From contig NZ_JBNGOQ010000002.1 in the NCBI RefSeq assembly GCF_050589645.1, positions 682,001 to 746,000 of the forward strand: a stretch of 64,000 bases of DNA, in the 5' to 3' direction. Made by a program: the position numbers and the translations under genes. The notes below the pieces were generated by a model that had not been told where the DNA came from, made no database searches, and saw only the letters and a program-made list of their open reading frames with translations. The stretch comes from JBNGOQ01 sp050589645. GTDB lineage: Bacteria > Bacteroidota > Bacteroidia > Flavobacteriales > Flavobacteriaceae. Each line of letters opens with the position of its first letter. Position 1 is the stretch's first letter. Below, piece after piece: positions 24,114-33,208 of the stretch.

Positions 24114-26948
24114 ATGACACATTTCGAGGAAAATATCGAGGTCAAAGGGGCCCGCGTCCACAACCTTAAAAATATTGACGTCACCATCCCACGGGAAAAA
24201 TTGGTGGTGATTACCGGGCTTTCGGGCAGTGGTAAGTCGTCCCTGGCCTTCGACACCATCTATGCCGAGGGACAAAGGCGTTATATAGAAACTTTTTCGG
24301 CCTACGCGCGACAGTTTTTGGGCGGACTGGAGCGACCCGATGTTGATAAAATAGACGGCCTCTCCCCTGTCATTGCCATAGAACAAAAAACCACCTCCAA
24401 ATCGCCCCGTTCCACCGTAGGTACCATTACGGAGGTCTATGATTTTCTGCGGCTGTTATTCGCACGCGCAGCAGATGCCTATAGCTATAACACCGGCGAA
24501 AAAATGGTCAGCTACAGCGATGAGCAGATCAAGGCCCTTATAAAATCGGCCTACACCAACAAGCGGATAAACATCCTTGCCCCTATCGTAAAATCAAGAA
24601 AGGGGCATTATCGGGAACTGTTTGAACAAATTGCGAAACAAGGTTTTGTAAAGGTCCGGGTAGATGGTGAAATCGTGGACATCGTGAAGGGCATGAAGGT
24701 AGATCGGTACAAAACCCATGATATTGATATCGTAATAGATCGCCTCAAGGTGACCGATAGCGAAGAATTGGACAAACGGCTGACCGAATCGATCAATACG
24801 GCCATGTACAGCGGTAACAATGTGCTTACCGTTTTGGAAGAGGGTACCTCTGAACCGCGTTATTTTAGTAGGGACTTAATGTGCCCTTCCACAGGTATTT
24901 CCTATCCCATACCGGAGCCCAACACCTTTTCCTTTAATTCGCCCAAGGGCATGTGCAAAGCATGCAACGGCCTGGGGCATGTGCACGAGGTAAATGATCA
25001 AAAGATATTCCCTAACAAAAAATTGTCCATCACTTTAGGAGGTATTGCGCCCTTGGGCGAGTACAAAAAATCCTGGGCCTTTAAACAGATAGAGACTATT
25101 GCCCAGCGCTATGATTTTGAATTGACCGATCCTATTACTAAAATCCCCGAGGAAGCCCTGCATATTATTCTTTACGGCGGGGAAGAACGTTTCGAGGTAG
25201 ATTCCAAAACTTTGGGGGTAAAACGTGAATATAAGATTGATTACGAAGGCATCTCCAATTTTATCAAAAGCCAGTTTGATCAGTCAGACTCCACTTCCAT
25301 ACGCCGTTGGGCCAAGGAATTTATGGATAAGATCACCTGCCCGGAATGTGAAGGCTCCCGTTTACGGAAAGAATCCCTGAATTTTAGGGTAGACAACAAG
25401 AATATTGCCGAACTGGCCCATTTGGATATCGCGGAATTGGCCGATTTCTTTAAAGACCTGGATCATAAATTAGATGGAAACCAGCGTACGATTGCCGAGG
25501 AGATCATTAAGGAAATCAAAACGCGGATCCAATTTCTTTTGGATGTTGGCCTGGATTATCTGTCGCTCAACAGGAGCTCCAAATCCTTGTCCGGGGGTGA
25601 GGCGCAGCGTATTCGTCTGGCAACACAGATCGGATCGCAATTGGTTGGGGTACTCTACATTCTGGACGAACCCAGTATTGGCTTGCACCAACGGGACAAT
25701 GCACGGCTAATCCGATCTCTGGAGTCCCTTAGGGATATTGGAAATTCTGTCATTGTGGTGGAGCACGATCGGGATATGATAGAACATGCGGATCATGTCA
25801 TCGATATTGGTCCCCGGGCCGGGAAGCACGGTGGGGAGATCATCTCGGAGGGGAAACCCAAGGATCTTAAAAAGCACCATACCCTAACGGCCGATTACAT
25901 CACCGGACAAAAGGAAATCCCCATTCCCTCAAAAAGAAGAAAGGGTACGGGTAAGGCTATAGTACTTTCGGGTTGTACCGGCAACAACCTTAAAAATGTT
26001 ACCGTACGGATTCCCCTTGGGAAAATGATCGGGGTTACCGGGGTATCTGGAAGTGGCAAGTCTACTCTTATCAATGAAACCTTGTATCCCATCTTAAATG
26101 CCCACTATTTTAACGGGGTCAGAAAGCCCATGCCATACAAGAAAATTAACGGTTTGGAGCATATAGATAAGGTCATAGACATCAACCAGTCTCCCATTGG
26201 TAGAACACCACGGTCCAATCCGGCCACCTATACCGGTGTTTTTAGTGAAATACGCTCCCTATTTGCCAAAACTCCCGAAGCGGCAATCCGGGGATACAAA
26301 CCGGGGCGCTTCAGTTTTAACGTAACGGGCGGAAGATGTGAAACTTGTCAGGGCGGTGGTCTCAGGGTCATTGAAATGAATTTTCTTCCGGATGTATATG
26401 TGGAATGTGAAACCTGCAATGGCAAACGTTTTAACAGGGAAACCCTGGAAATCAGGTATAAGGCACAATCCATTTCCGACGTTTTGGAAATGACGATAAA
26501 CGAGGCGGTCAGTTTCTTCGAAAAAATCCCTAAAATCCATCGAAAGCTAAAGACCATCCAGGATGTAGGCCTGGGGTATATTTCCTTGGGACAGCAGTCC
26601 ACTACCCTTTCGGGCGGCGAGGCCCAACGTATCAAACTGGCGACCGAACTCTCAAAACGGGATACCGGCAATACTTTTTATATCTTGGATGAACCTACCA
26701 CCGGGCTCCATTTTGAGGATATTCGGGTTTTAATGGAAGTTTTGAACAAATTGGTAGACAAAGGAAATACCGTTTTGGTCATTGAGCACAATATGGACGT
26801 CATCAAAATGGTTGATTATATTATAGACATAGGGTACGAAGGTGGCCGCGGGGGCGGCATGATAGTTGCAGAGGGAACTCCCGAGGAAGTGGCCAAAGAT
26901 AAAAAGAGCTATACCTCCATATTTCTTAGAAAAGAATTAGGTTTGTGA
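24114..26948 (+). CDS. uvrA: excinuclease ABC subunit A
   Basis: UvrA scans DNA for lesions and loads UvrB in nucleotide excision repair. The 944-residue protein has two ABC ATPase halves: Walker A GLSGSGKSSLAF and GVSGSGKSTLIN, and signature motifs SGGEAQRIRLA and SGGEAQRIKLA. The C-terminal zinc finger CETCQ...CETCN is complete. The first zinc finger is not: the positions are Cys257, Thr260, Cys281 and Cys284, so one ligand is Thr. Many Bacteroidota UvrA proteins appear to share this change. Length fits bacterial UvrA. Confidence 0.97.
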   Translation: MTHFEENIEVKGARVHNLKNIDVTIPREKLVVITGLSGSGKSSLAFDTIYAEGQRRYIETFSAYARQFLGGLERPDVDKIDGLSPVIAIEQKTTSKSPRSTVGTITEVYDFLRLLFARAADAYSYNTGEKMVSYSDEQIKALIKSAYTNKRINILAPIVKSRKGHYRELFEQIAKQGFVKVRVDGEIVDIVKGMKVDRYKTHDIDIVIDRLKVTDSEELDKRLTESINTAMYSGNNVLTVLEEGTSEPRYFSRDLMCPSTGISYPIPEPNTFSFNSPKGMCKACNGLGHVHEVNDQKIFPNKKLSITLGGIAPLGEYKKSWAFKQIETIAQRYDFELTDPITKIPEEALHIILYGGEERFEVDSKTLGVKREYKIDYEGISNFIKSQFDQSDSTSIRRWAKEFMDKITCPECEGSRLRKESLNFRVDNKNIAELAHLDIAELADFFKDLDHKLDGNQRTIAEEIIKEIKTRIQFLLDVGLDYLSLNRSSKSLSGGEAQRIRLATQIGSQLVGVLYILDEPSIGLHQRDNARLIRSLESLRDIGNSVIVVEHDRDMIEHADHVIDIGPRAGKHGGEIISEGKPKDLKKHHTLTADYITGQKEIPIPSKRRKGTGKAIVLSGCTGNNLKNVTVRIPLGKMIGVTGVSGSGKSTLINETLYPILNAHYFNGVRKPMPYKKINGLEHIDKVIDINQSPIGRTPRSNPATYTGVFSEIRSLFAKTPEAAIRGYKPGRFSFNVTGGRCETCQGGGLRVIEMNFLPDVYVECETCNGKRFNRETLEIRYKAQSISDVLEMTINEAVSFFEKIPKIHRKLKTIQDVGLGYISLGQQSTTLSGGEAQRIKLATELSKRDTGNTFYILDEPTTGLHFEDIRVLMEVLNKLVDKGNTVLVIEHNMDVIKMVDYIIDIGYEGGRGGGMIVAEGTPEEVAKDKKSYTSIFLRKELGL

Positions 26949-27025
26949 AACGTGTTTCTCAACACGGGTACAACAATGGTTGATCTGCGATCGTTAACGG
27001 ATATGGGAAAGTTAATACAATAAGG

Positions 27026-27712
27026 ATGAGAAAAGAACAGCATCATAAAGGTTGGAATGAAATTAAGACCAACGACTCATGGGCCATTTTCAAAATCATG
27101 GGCGAGTTCGTGAGTGGTTTTGAAAAAATGAGCGCCATAGGACCCTGTGTCTCCATTTTTGGTTCCGCACGGACACAGGAATCGGACAAGTACTACAAAC
27201 TAGCCATAGATATCGCCAAAAGCGTTGCCGAGGCGGGCTACGGTGTCATTACTGGCGGAGGACCTGGTATCATGGAAGCTGGCAATAGGGGGGCGCATTT
27301 GGCCGGAGGTACTTCCGTAGGACTCAATATAGACCTGCCCTTTGAACAACACGACAACCCCTATATCGATGACGACAAGAACTTGGACTTTGACTATTTC
27401 TTTGTCCGCAAAGTGATGTTCGTAAAATACTCCCAGGGCTTTGTGGTTATGCCCGGCGGTTTCGGCACCCTGGATGAGCTTTTTGAAGCCATTACCCTGA
27501 TCCAAACGAACAAAATTGGAAAATTTCCTATTATTCTAGTAGGCTCCCATTTCTGGGAAGGCCTTTTCGATTGGGTAAAAACTACCATGCTCCAAGCGGG
27601 CAATATTAGCCCTCAAGACCTTGATCTTATCAAAATTGTAGACTCGGGGAAAGAGGTGGTCGAAATTATCGATGCTTTCTACAAAGGAAATATCCTGAGC
27701 CCCAATTTTTAA
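27026..27712 (+). CDS. LOG-family protein (nucleotide 5'-monophosphate phosphoribohydrolase-like)
   Basis: The 228-residue cytoplasmic protein has the Rossmann-like LOG motifs: FGSARTQESDKYY, GGGPGIMEAGNRGA and PGGFGTLDE, the last being the catalytic PGGxGTxxE. LOG proteins release the base from AMP or cytokinin riboside monophosphates; in bacteria they mostly act in nucleotide salvage. The gene lies 77 bases after uvrA, with a short hairpin (CGTGTT TCTC AACACG) in between, and 7 bases before the pseudo-aminopeptidase gene. Confidence 0.9.
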   Translation: MRKEQHHKGWNEIKTNDSWAIFKIMGEFVSGFEKMSAIGPCVSIFGSARTQESDKYYKLAIDIAKSVAEAGYGVITGGGPGIMEAGNRGAHLAGGTSVGLNIDLPFEQHDNPYIDDDKNLDFDYFFVRKVMFVKYSQGFVVMPGGFGTLDELFEAITLIQTNKIGKFPIILVGSHFWEGLFDWVKTTMLQAGNISPQDLDLIKIVDSGKEVVEIIDAFYKGNILSPNF

Positions 27713-27719
27713 TCCAACT

Positions 27720-30560
27720 ATGTCCCGGAAAAAGGCGATATACATATTCAACACCTTTGGCATTTTTCTTTTTTTGCTGAGGTACGGCATGGTCCATGGA
27801 CAGCACATCAACGAAATAAAGGCTACGCTCGATGGGGAAACCAAGGTCATCAGCATACAACAAAAATTCACTTACATAAATACATCCACGGATACGCTCC
27901 GAATCTTGTATTTCAATGATTGGGCAAATGCTTATTCGGACAAAAACACCGCCTTGGCCAAACGTTTTGCTGAGGAATTTAAGAAAAGTTTGCATTTGGC
28001 CAAGGACAAGGAAAGGGGTGCAACCAAGATCATCAGCACGGTAGATGACCAATACCGGGGACTTCAATGGCAGCGTACCGAGGGAAAAGATATTATTATG
28101 ATTATCCCAAGGGAGGCGCTGGCCCCACAGGATTCCGTACAAATCTTTATCTCCTATGAAGTGAAATTGCCTCCCAAAAGGTATACGCCTTATGGTTATG
28201 ACGGCCGCAATCGATATTACCTGAAGGATTGGTACCTTACCCCAGCGGTCTACAATAGGGAGTGGCAAATTTATTCCAACAAGAACCTGGAAGACCTGTA
28301 TACCGAGGCAGCCAACACACGCATTAATTTTGTGTATCCCGCAGGACTATCCCTGAACAGTAACTATGAGGAATCTGCCGTCTCTTCCTTTCCAAGAGGT
28401 CAACAGATTAGCCTAAAAGGAACCAGCCAAAAGAGCTGTGAAATTATACTTGACCCAATCAATAGGTTTACGAAACATGTTAGCAGGCATTTAACAGTGG
28501 CTACGGATATTGAATCTGCCAAGTATGATAAAATATCACAAGGCATCTCCATCAATAAGGTTTCCAAGTTTATCTTCGAAAATTTGGGGGAGTACCCCCA
28601 TGGTTCCCTCTTGGTAAGTGAAATAGACTACAACAAGAGCCCGTTGTACGGCATCAATCAGCTCCCGTCCTTTATTAGGCCCTATGCAGAACAGTTCCAG
28701 TTTGAAATGAAGTTTCTCAAGACGGCATTAGGCAGTTATCTCAGGGAAACCATGTTCATCAATCCTAGAAAAGAGCAATGGGTTACCGATGCCCTATTAA
28801 ACTATCTGATGATCAATTATGTGGAAACCTACTATCCCGAGCAAAAATTATTGGGCAAGCTGTCCAAGGTATGGGGGGTTAGAGGTTTTCATCTGGCCAA
28901 AATGGGTTTTAATGAACAATATCCCCTACTGCATATGCTAACGGCACGCAGAAACCTGGAACAATCCTTGATCACACCCAATGATTCCCTGATTAAGTTC
29001 AATCAAAAAATTGCCAACAGATATAAAGCAGGATTGGGATTGGCCTATTTGGCAGATTATATCGGGAAGGAAAAAGTAGATCAAAGCATAAGTAGCTTTA
29101 GTAATTCATATAAGCTTAAATCGGTTACCGCCAAGGACCTGCAAACCATTTTGGAAAGCGCTACGGACCTGGACATTACTTGGTTCTTTGATGAATACGT
29201 ATCTACCCGGGAAAAAATCGATTTCAAAATCAAAAAGATTACCAAGAGTTCGGATTCCCTTGGGGTGACGATCAAAAATAAGCAGGGAACCAATGTGCCC
29301 ATATCCCTTTTCGGGCTCCAAAAGGATTCCGTGGTTTCCAAATATTGGTTGACCGATATCAAGGAAGAGAAGACCTTTATCATTCCCCGAAACGGGGAAG
29401 ACCGTTTAGTGCTGAACTATGACCAAAAAATACCGGAATTTAATCAACGCGACAATTGGAAATCGCTCAATGGTTTTTTCTCCAGTAACAAAAAATTGAA
29501 ATTCCAATTCTTTAAGGACGCTGAAGATCCCTATTACAATCAGATCTTCTATGTCCCGGTGGCCACTTTTAATATCTATGATGGTATCACGCCGGGGCTT
29601 CGGTTGACCAACAAATCCCTGTTGCAGCGTCCATTTGTGTTCGATTTTTCACCGTCTATTGGATTCTTGGAGCGGTCCCTGGTGGGTTTCGGAAGATTTT
29701 CCTACACGGATTATCATGAGAAAAGTGGTCATTTTGTAACCAACTATACCCTTCGGGGTTCCACTTTCCACTTTCAGACCAACTCCCGTTTTGCAACCGT
29801 TACTCCATCTATAAGTTTCGGATGGCGTCCGGATAACCTGATTTCCAACAAAAGACAGGCCCTTTCCTTTAGGTGGGTCAATGTCTTTAGGACCATTGAT
29901 GAGAGTTTGGACGAACTGGAAACCGATCCGGACTACAGCGTACTCAATGCGCGTTATACCAACTCCAATATAGGTATCATTGATTATATTTCCTGGTTTG
30001 TGGATGCCCAACATTCGAGCGACTTTAGCAAGCTTGCCTTTAACTTGGAATATCGGAAACTTTTTCAAAACAACACCCAGTTCAACTTTCGCTTCTTTGC
30101 CGGTAAGTTTTTGCGGAACAGGACCGACTCCGATTTCTTTAGTTTTGCGCTGGATAGACCTACCGATTATTTGTTTGACTTTAACTATATAGGGCGGTCG
30201 GAAGATGCCGGACTTGCCAGTCAGCAGATTATCATTGCGGAAGGCGGGTTTAAGTCCCAGTTGGAAAATCCCTTTGCCAACGATTGGATTACCACGGCCA
30301 ACACCAGTTTTAGTCTTTGGCGATGGATAGAACTTTACGGGGATGTCGGGTTCATCAAAAACACCGATGTAAGTACAAGGTTCGTGTACGATTCCGGGGT
30401 CCGTTTGAATTTGGTGACCGATTTTTTCGAGCTCTATTTTCCGGTATATTCCAACAATGGCTGGGAAATTGCGCAGAACAATTACGAGGAAAAGATTCGT
30501 TTTGTGGTGACCCTGAGTCCCAAAACACTCCTGAGGCTTTTCAATAGAAAATGGTTTTAA
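27720..30560 (+). CDS. M1-aminopeptidase-like pseudoenzyme fused to an outer-membrane beta-barrel
   Basis: The 946-residue protein has a signal peptide (about 1-26, ending MVHGQ). Residues about 30-230 form beta domains like the N-terminus of M1 peptidases. Residues about 280-510 resemble the gluzincin helical domain, but the HExxH zinc motif is absent: the expected place reads FLKTALGSYLRE, and the following WVTDALLNYL corresponds to the usual WLNEGFA helix with the Glu lost. From about residue 610 on, alternating aromatic strands run to a C-terminal Phe, as in a barrel of the outer membrane. I infer a surface or periplasmic binding domain held by its own barrel. The function is unknown. Confidence 0.75.
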   Translation: MSRKKAIYIFNTFGIFLFLLRYGMVHGQHINEIKATLDGETKVISIQQKFTYINTSTDTLRILYFNDWANAYSDKNTALAKRFAEEFKKSLHLAKDKERGATKIISTVDDQYRGLQWQRTEGKDIIMIIPREALAPQDSVQIFISYEVKLPPKRYTPYGYDGRNRYYLKDWYLTPAVYNREWQIYSNKNLEDLYTEAANTRINFVYPAGLSLNSNYEESAVSSFPRGQQISLKGTSQKSCEIILDPINRFTKHVSRHLTVATDIESAKYDKISQGISINKVSKFIFENLGEYPHGSLLVSEIDYNKSPLYGINQLPSFIRPYAEQFQFEMKFLKTALGSYLRETMFINPRKEQWVTDALLNYLMINYVETYYPEQKLLGKLSKVWGVRGFHLAKMGFNEQYPLLHMLTARRNLEQSLITPNDSLIKFNQKIANRYKAGLGLAYLADYIGKEKVDQSISSFSNSYKLKSVTAKDLQTILESATDLDITWFFDEYVSTREKIDFKIKKITKSSDSLGVTIKNKQGTNVPISLFGLQKDSVVSKYWLTDIKEEKTFIIPRNGEDRLVLNYDQKIPEFNQRDNWKSLNGFFSSNKKLKFQFFKDAEDPYYNQIFYVPVATFNIYDGITPGLRLTNKSLLQRPFVFDFSPSIGFLERSLVGFGRFSYTDYHEKSGHFVTNYTLRGSTFHFQTNSRFATVTPSISFGWRPDNLISNKRQALSFRWVNVFRTIDESLDELETDPDYSVLNARYTNSNIGIIDYISWFVDAQHSSDFSKLAFNLEYRKLFQNNTQFNFRFFAGKFLRNRTDSDFFSFALDRPTDYLFDFNYIGRSEDAGLASQQIIIAEGGFKSQLENPFANDWITTANTSFSLWRWIELYGDVGFIKNTDVSTRFVYDSGVRLNLVTDFFELYFPVYSNNGWEIAQNNYEEKIRFVVTLSPKTLLRLFNRKWF

Positions 30561-30670
30561 CCCCTTGATAAATTCTCAAAAAAAATTGTTTTTCTTGTAT
30601 TATAATTAACAATACAGGCTTAAAATGTGCCTTTTTTAGTAAATCATTAATAAATTACCCTTTTTATTGA

Positions 30671-30701
30671 TTGCAAAACTGATTCTATTTTGATACTTTT
30701 G
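30671..30701 (+). promoter_or_regulatory. promoter of the E1 dehydrogenase gene
   Basis: TTG (30671-30673) and TACTTTTG (30694-30701) are 20 bases apart, matching the Bacteroidota consensus. The ATG follows at 30722. The rest of the AT-rich gap 30561-30670 shows nothing else. Confidence 0.65.
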
Positions 30702-30721
30702 TGGAAAATTGACATTTCTTA

Positions 30722-33133
30722 ATGGACGTTAAATTTCAGACCAGTGAGGATATTTCCTTTGACGATTTTAGGACACAGATCCTAAAGGATTATGAGATTG
30801 CCGTAACCAGTAGGGAATGCAGCCTGTTGGGAAGAAGGGAGGTACTCACCGGAAAGGCCAAGTTCGGAATATTTGGAGATGGAAAGGAACTTCCCCAGTT
30901 GGCCATGGCACGTTCTTTTAAGAACGGTGATTTCCGAAGCGGGTATTATCGCGATCAAACGTTCATGATGGCCTTGGGCGTGTTAAAACCCAAGGATTTC
31001 TTCCACGGCCTCTATGCCACCACCAACATTGAGCAAGAACCCATGAGTGCCGGTAGGCAAATGGGCGGGCATTTTGTGACCTATAGCCTCAACGAAGATG
31101 GTAGTTGGAAGGACCTAACGGCACAAAAAAACAGCAGTGCGGACATCTCCCCCACCGCTGCGCAGATGCCTCGCTTATTGGGCTTGGCACAAGCTTCTAA
31201 AATTTATCGACATGTACGTGGTATTGATGCGCGGAAGTTTTCCAACAAGGGGAACGAAGTTGCCTGGGGCACCATTGGCAATGCGAGTACCAGTGAGGGT
31301 TTGTTTTTCGAAACTGTAAATGCAGGAGGCGTATTGCAGGTGCCCATGATTATCAGTGTTTGGGACGACGACTATGGGATTTCGGTACCAGCAAAACACC
31401 ATACCACCAAGGAAAATATTTCCGAAGTGTTAAAAGGGTTCCAACGTGATGAAAACAACGCGGGCTATGAAATACTAAAGGTCAAGGGTTGGGACTATAC
31501 CGCCTTGATACATACTTATGAAAATGCCTCCGATATCTCCCGTGAATCCCATATTCCGGTGCTAATTCACGTCGTGGAGCTAACGCAACCACAAGGGCAC
31601 TCCACTTCCGGTTCCCATGAAAGATATAAGACCGAGGAACGCTTGGAATGGGAAAAGGAGAACGATTGCAACAAGCGCTTTAGGGAGTGGATCCTTGAAA
31701 AGGGCATTGCAACCGAAGAAGATCTTAAGGCTACTGAAAAAGCCATAAAAAGGGAGGTTAGAACGGCCAAAAAAGAAGCTTGGGCCGAGTTTTTGGAACC
31801 CCATAAGGAAACCAAAAGGATCTTGGTTCAACTACTTGAAAACGTTGCCAATAGCAGCCCCAATAAGGCTTTTATCACCAAAATAAAAAATGACCTCATA
31901 GCTATTGAGGAGCCTATAAAGAAGGATTTGGCGTCCAAATCGAGAAGGGCCCTGAGGTACCTCCTTGGGGAAACAACCGCTGAAAAAAACGCGTTGACCC
32001 AATGGATTTCCGAGTTCTTGGAGGAAACACAACCCAAATACAGTTCCCATTTATTTAGTGAACTTGCCAATAAGGCCACGAACATTTCCGAAGTTAGACC
32101 GGAATACGATGGTACTTCTGAAAAAGTGGACGGTAGGATTATCCTTCGGGATAATTTTGATGCCCTTTTTGACAAGTACCCTGAAGCCCTGATCTTCGGA
32201 GAGGATAGCGGCACCATTGGAGATGTGAACCAGGGGTTGGAGGGGCTACAGAAAAAATATGGCGCCTTGCGGGTCGCGGACACCGGAATTCGTGAAGCTA
32301 CCATAATCGGACAAGGGATCGGGCTTGCGCTCAGGGGACTACGCCCCATAGCAGAAATACAATATTTGGATTATATACTGTACGCCATTCAGACGCTAAG
32401 TGACGATTTGGCTACGTTGATGTACCGTACGCTAGGAAAACAAAAGGCACCCCTTATCGTAAGGACGCGTGGACATCGTTTGGAAGGTATCTGGCATTCC
32501 GGTTCGCAAATGGGTGGGCTCATTCATCTCTTACGAGGGATGTACATCCTTGTTCCAAGGGATATGACCCGAGCGGCCGGTTTCTATAATACCCTTATGA
32601 AAAGCGATGAACCCGCTTTGGTCATCGAAAGTCTTAACGGATATCGTTTAAAGGAGCCCAAGCCAAATAATCTAGGGGAACTCTGTACGCCCATAGGCGT
32701 GGTGGAGACCATCAAGGAAGGTAGAGACATTACCTTGCTGTCATACGGATCTACACTACGTATCGTGACCCAGGTGGCCCAGGATCTGAAAGAAGTAGGT
32801 ATCGATGCCGAAGTAATCGATGCACAGAGCCTTATGCCTTTCGATATAGATCACGATGTCCTCAAGAGCGTTAAAAAGACCAACCGCCTTCTTGTAATAG
32901 ATGAAGATGTCCCCGGAGGATGTTCAGCTTACCTTGTTCAGGAAATTGTAGAAAAACAGGGTGGATACAAATACTTGGACAGTGCCCCACAAACACTTAC
33001 CGGAAAAGACCATAGACCGGCATACGCCACAGATGGCGATTATTTTTCAAAACCCAATGCCGAGGATATTTTTGAAAAGGTATACGAAATTATGCACGAG
33101 TCCAACCCACAGGATTACCCAAGTTTGCGCTAA
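30722..33133 (+). CDS. 2-oxoacid (branched-chain type) dehydrogenase E1, alpha and beta fused
   Basis: The 803-residue enzyme joins both E1 subunits. Residues about 1-400 are the alpha part with the thiamine-diphosphate region (GNASTSEGLFFETVNAGG, then VWDDDYGISVP); about 440-803 are the beta part (FGEDSGTIGDVNQGLEG, DTGIREATIIGQGIGLALRG, transketolase C-terminal domain). E1 decarboxylates a 2-oxoacid and passes the acyl group to lipoyl-E2. In flavobacteria this fused form is often annotated 2-oxoisovalerate dehydrogenase; pyruvate is also possible. No E2 or E3 gene is nearby. It has its own promoter and a strong terminator. Confidence 0.9.
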   Translation: MDVKFQTSEDISFDDFRTQILKDYEIAVTSRECSLLGRREVLTGKAKFGIFGDGKELPQLAMARSFKNGDFRSGYYRDQTFMMALGVLKPKDFFHGLYATTNIEQEPMSAGRQMGGHFVTYSLNEDGSWKDLTAQKNSSADISPTAAQMPRLLGLAQASKIYRHVRGIDARKFSNKGNEVAWGTIGNASTSEGLFFETVNAGGVLQVPMIISVWDDDYGISVPAKHHTTKENISEVLKGFQRDENNAGYEILKVKGWDYTALIHTYENASDISRESHIPVLIHVVELTQPQGHSTSGSHERYKTEERLEWEKENDCNKRFREWILEKGIATEEDLKATEKAIKREVRTAKKEAWAEFLEPHKETKRILVQLLENVANSSPNKAFITKIKNDLIAIEEPIKKDLASKSRRALRYLLGETTAEKNALTQWISEFLEETQPKYSSHLFSELANKATNISEVRPEYDGTSEKVDGRIILRDNFDALFDKYPEALIFGEDSGTIGDVNQGLEGLQKKYGALRVADTGIREATIIGQGIGLALRGLRPIAEIQYLDYILYAIQTLSDDLATLMYRTLGKQKAPLIVRTRGHRLEGIWHSGSQMGGLIHLLRGMYILVPRDMTRAAGFYNTLMKSDEPALVIESLNGYRLKEPKPNNLGELCTPIGVVETIKEGRDITLLSYGSTLRIVTQVAQDLKEVGIDAEVIDAQSLMPFDIDHDVLKSVKKTNRLLVIDEDVPGGCSAYLVQEIVEKQGGYKYLDSAPQTLTGKDHRPAYATDGDYFSKPNAEDIFEKVYEIMHESNPQDYPSLR

Positions 33134-33151
33134 TAAAACTTCACATGGATT

Positions 33152-33186
33152 AAAAAATCCCGCTCTTGGAGCGGGATTTTTATTTT
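33152..33186. terminator. bidirectional terminator between E1 and M16 genes
   Basis: ATCCCGCTC (33157-33165) and GAGCGGGAT (33169-33177) form a perfect stem with a TTG loop, flanked by A on the left and T on the right. It serves the convergent genes ending at 33133 and 33209. Confidence 0.85.
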
Positions 33187-33208
33187 AAACCTTTACAAAA
33201 TCGAGCCT

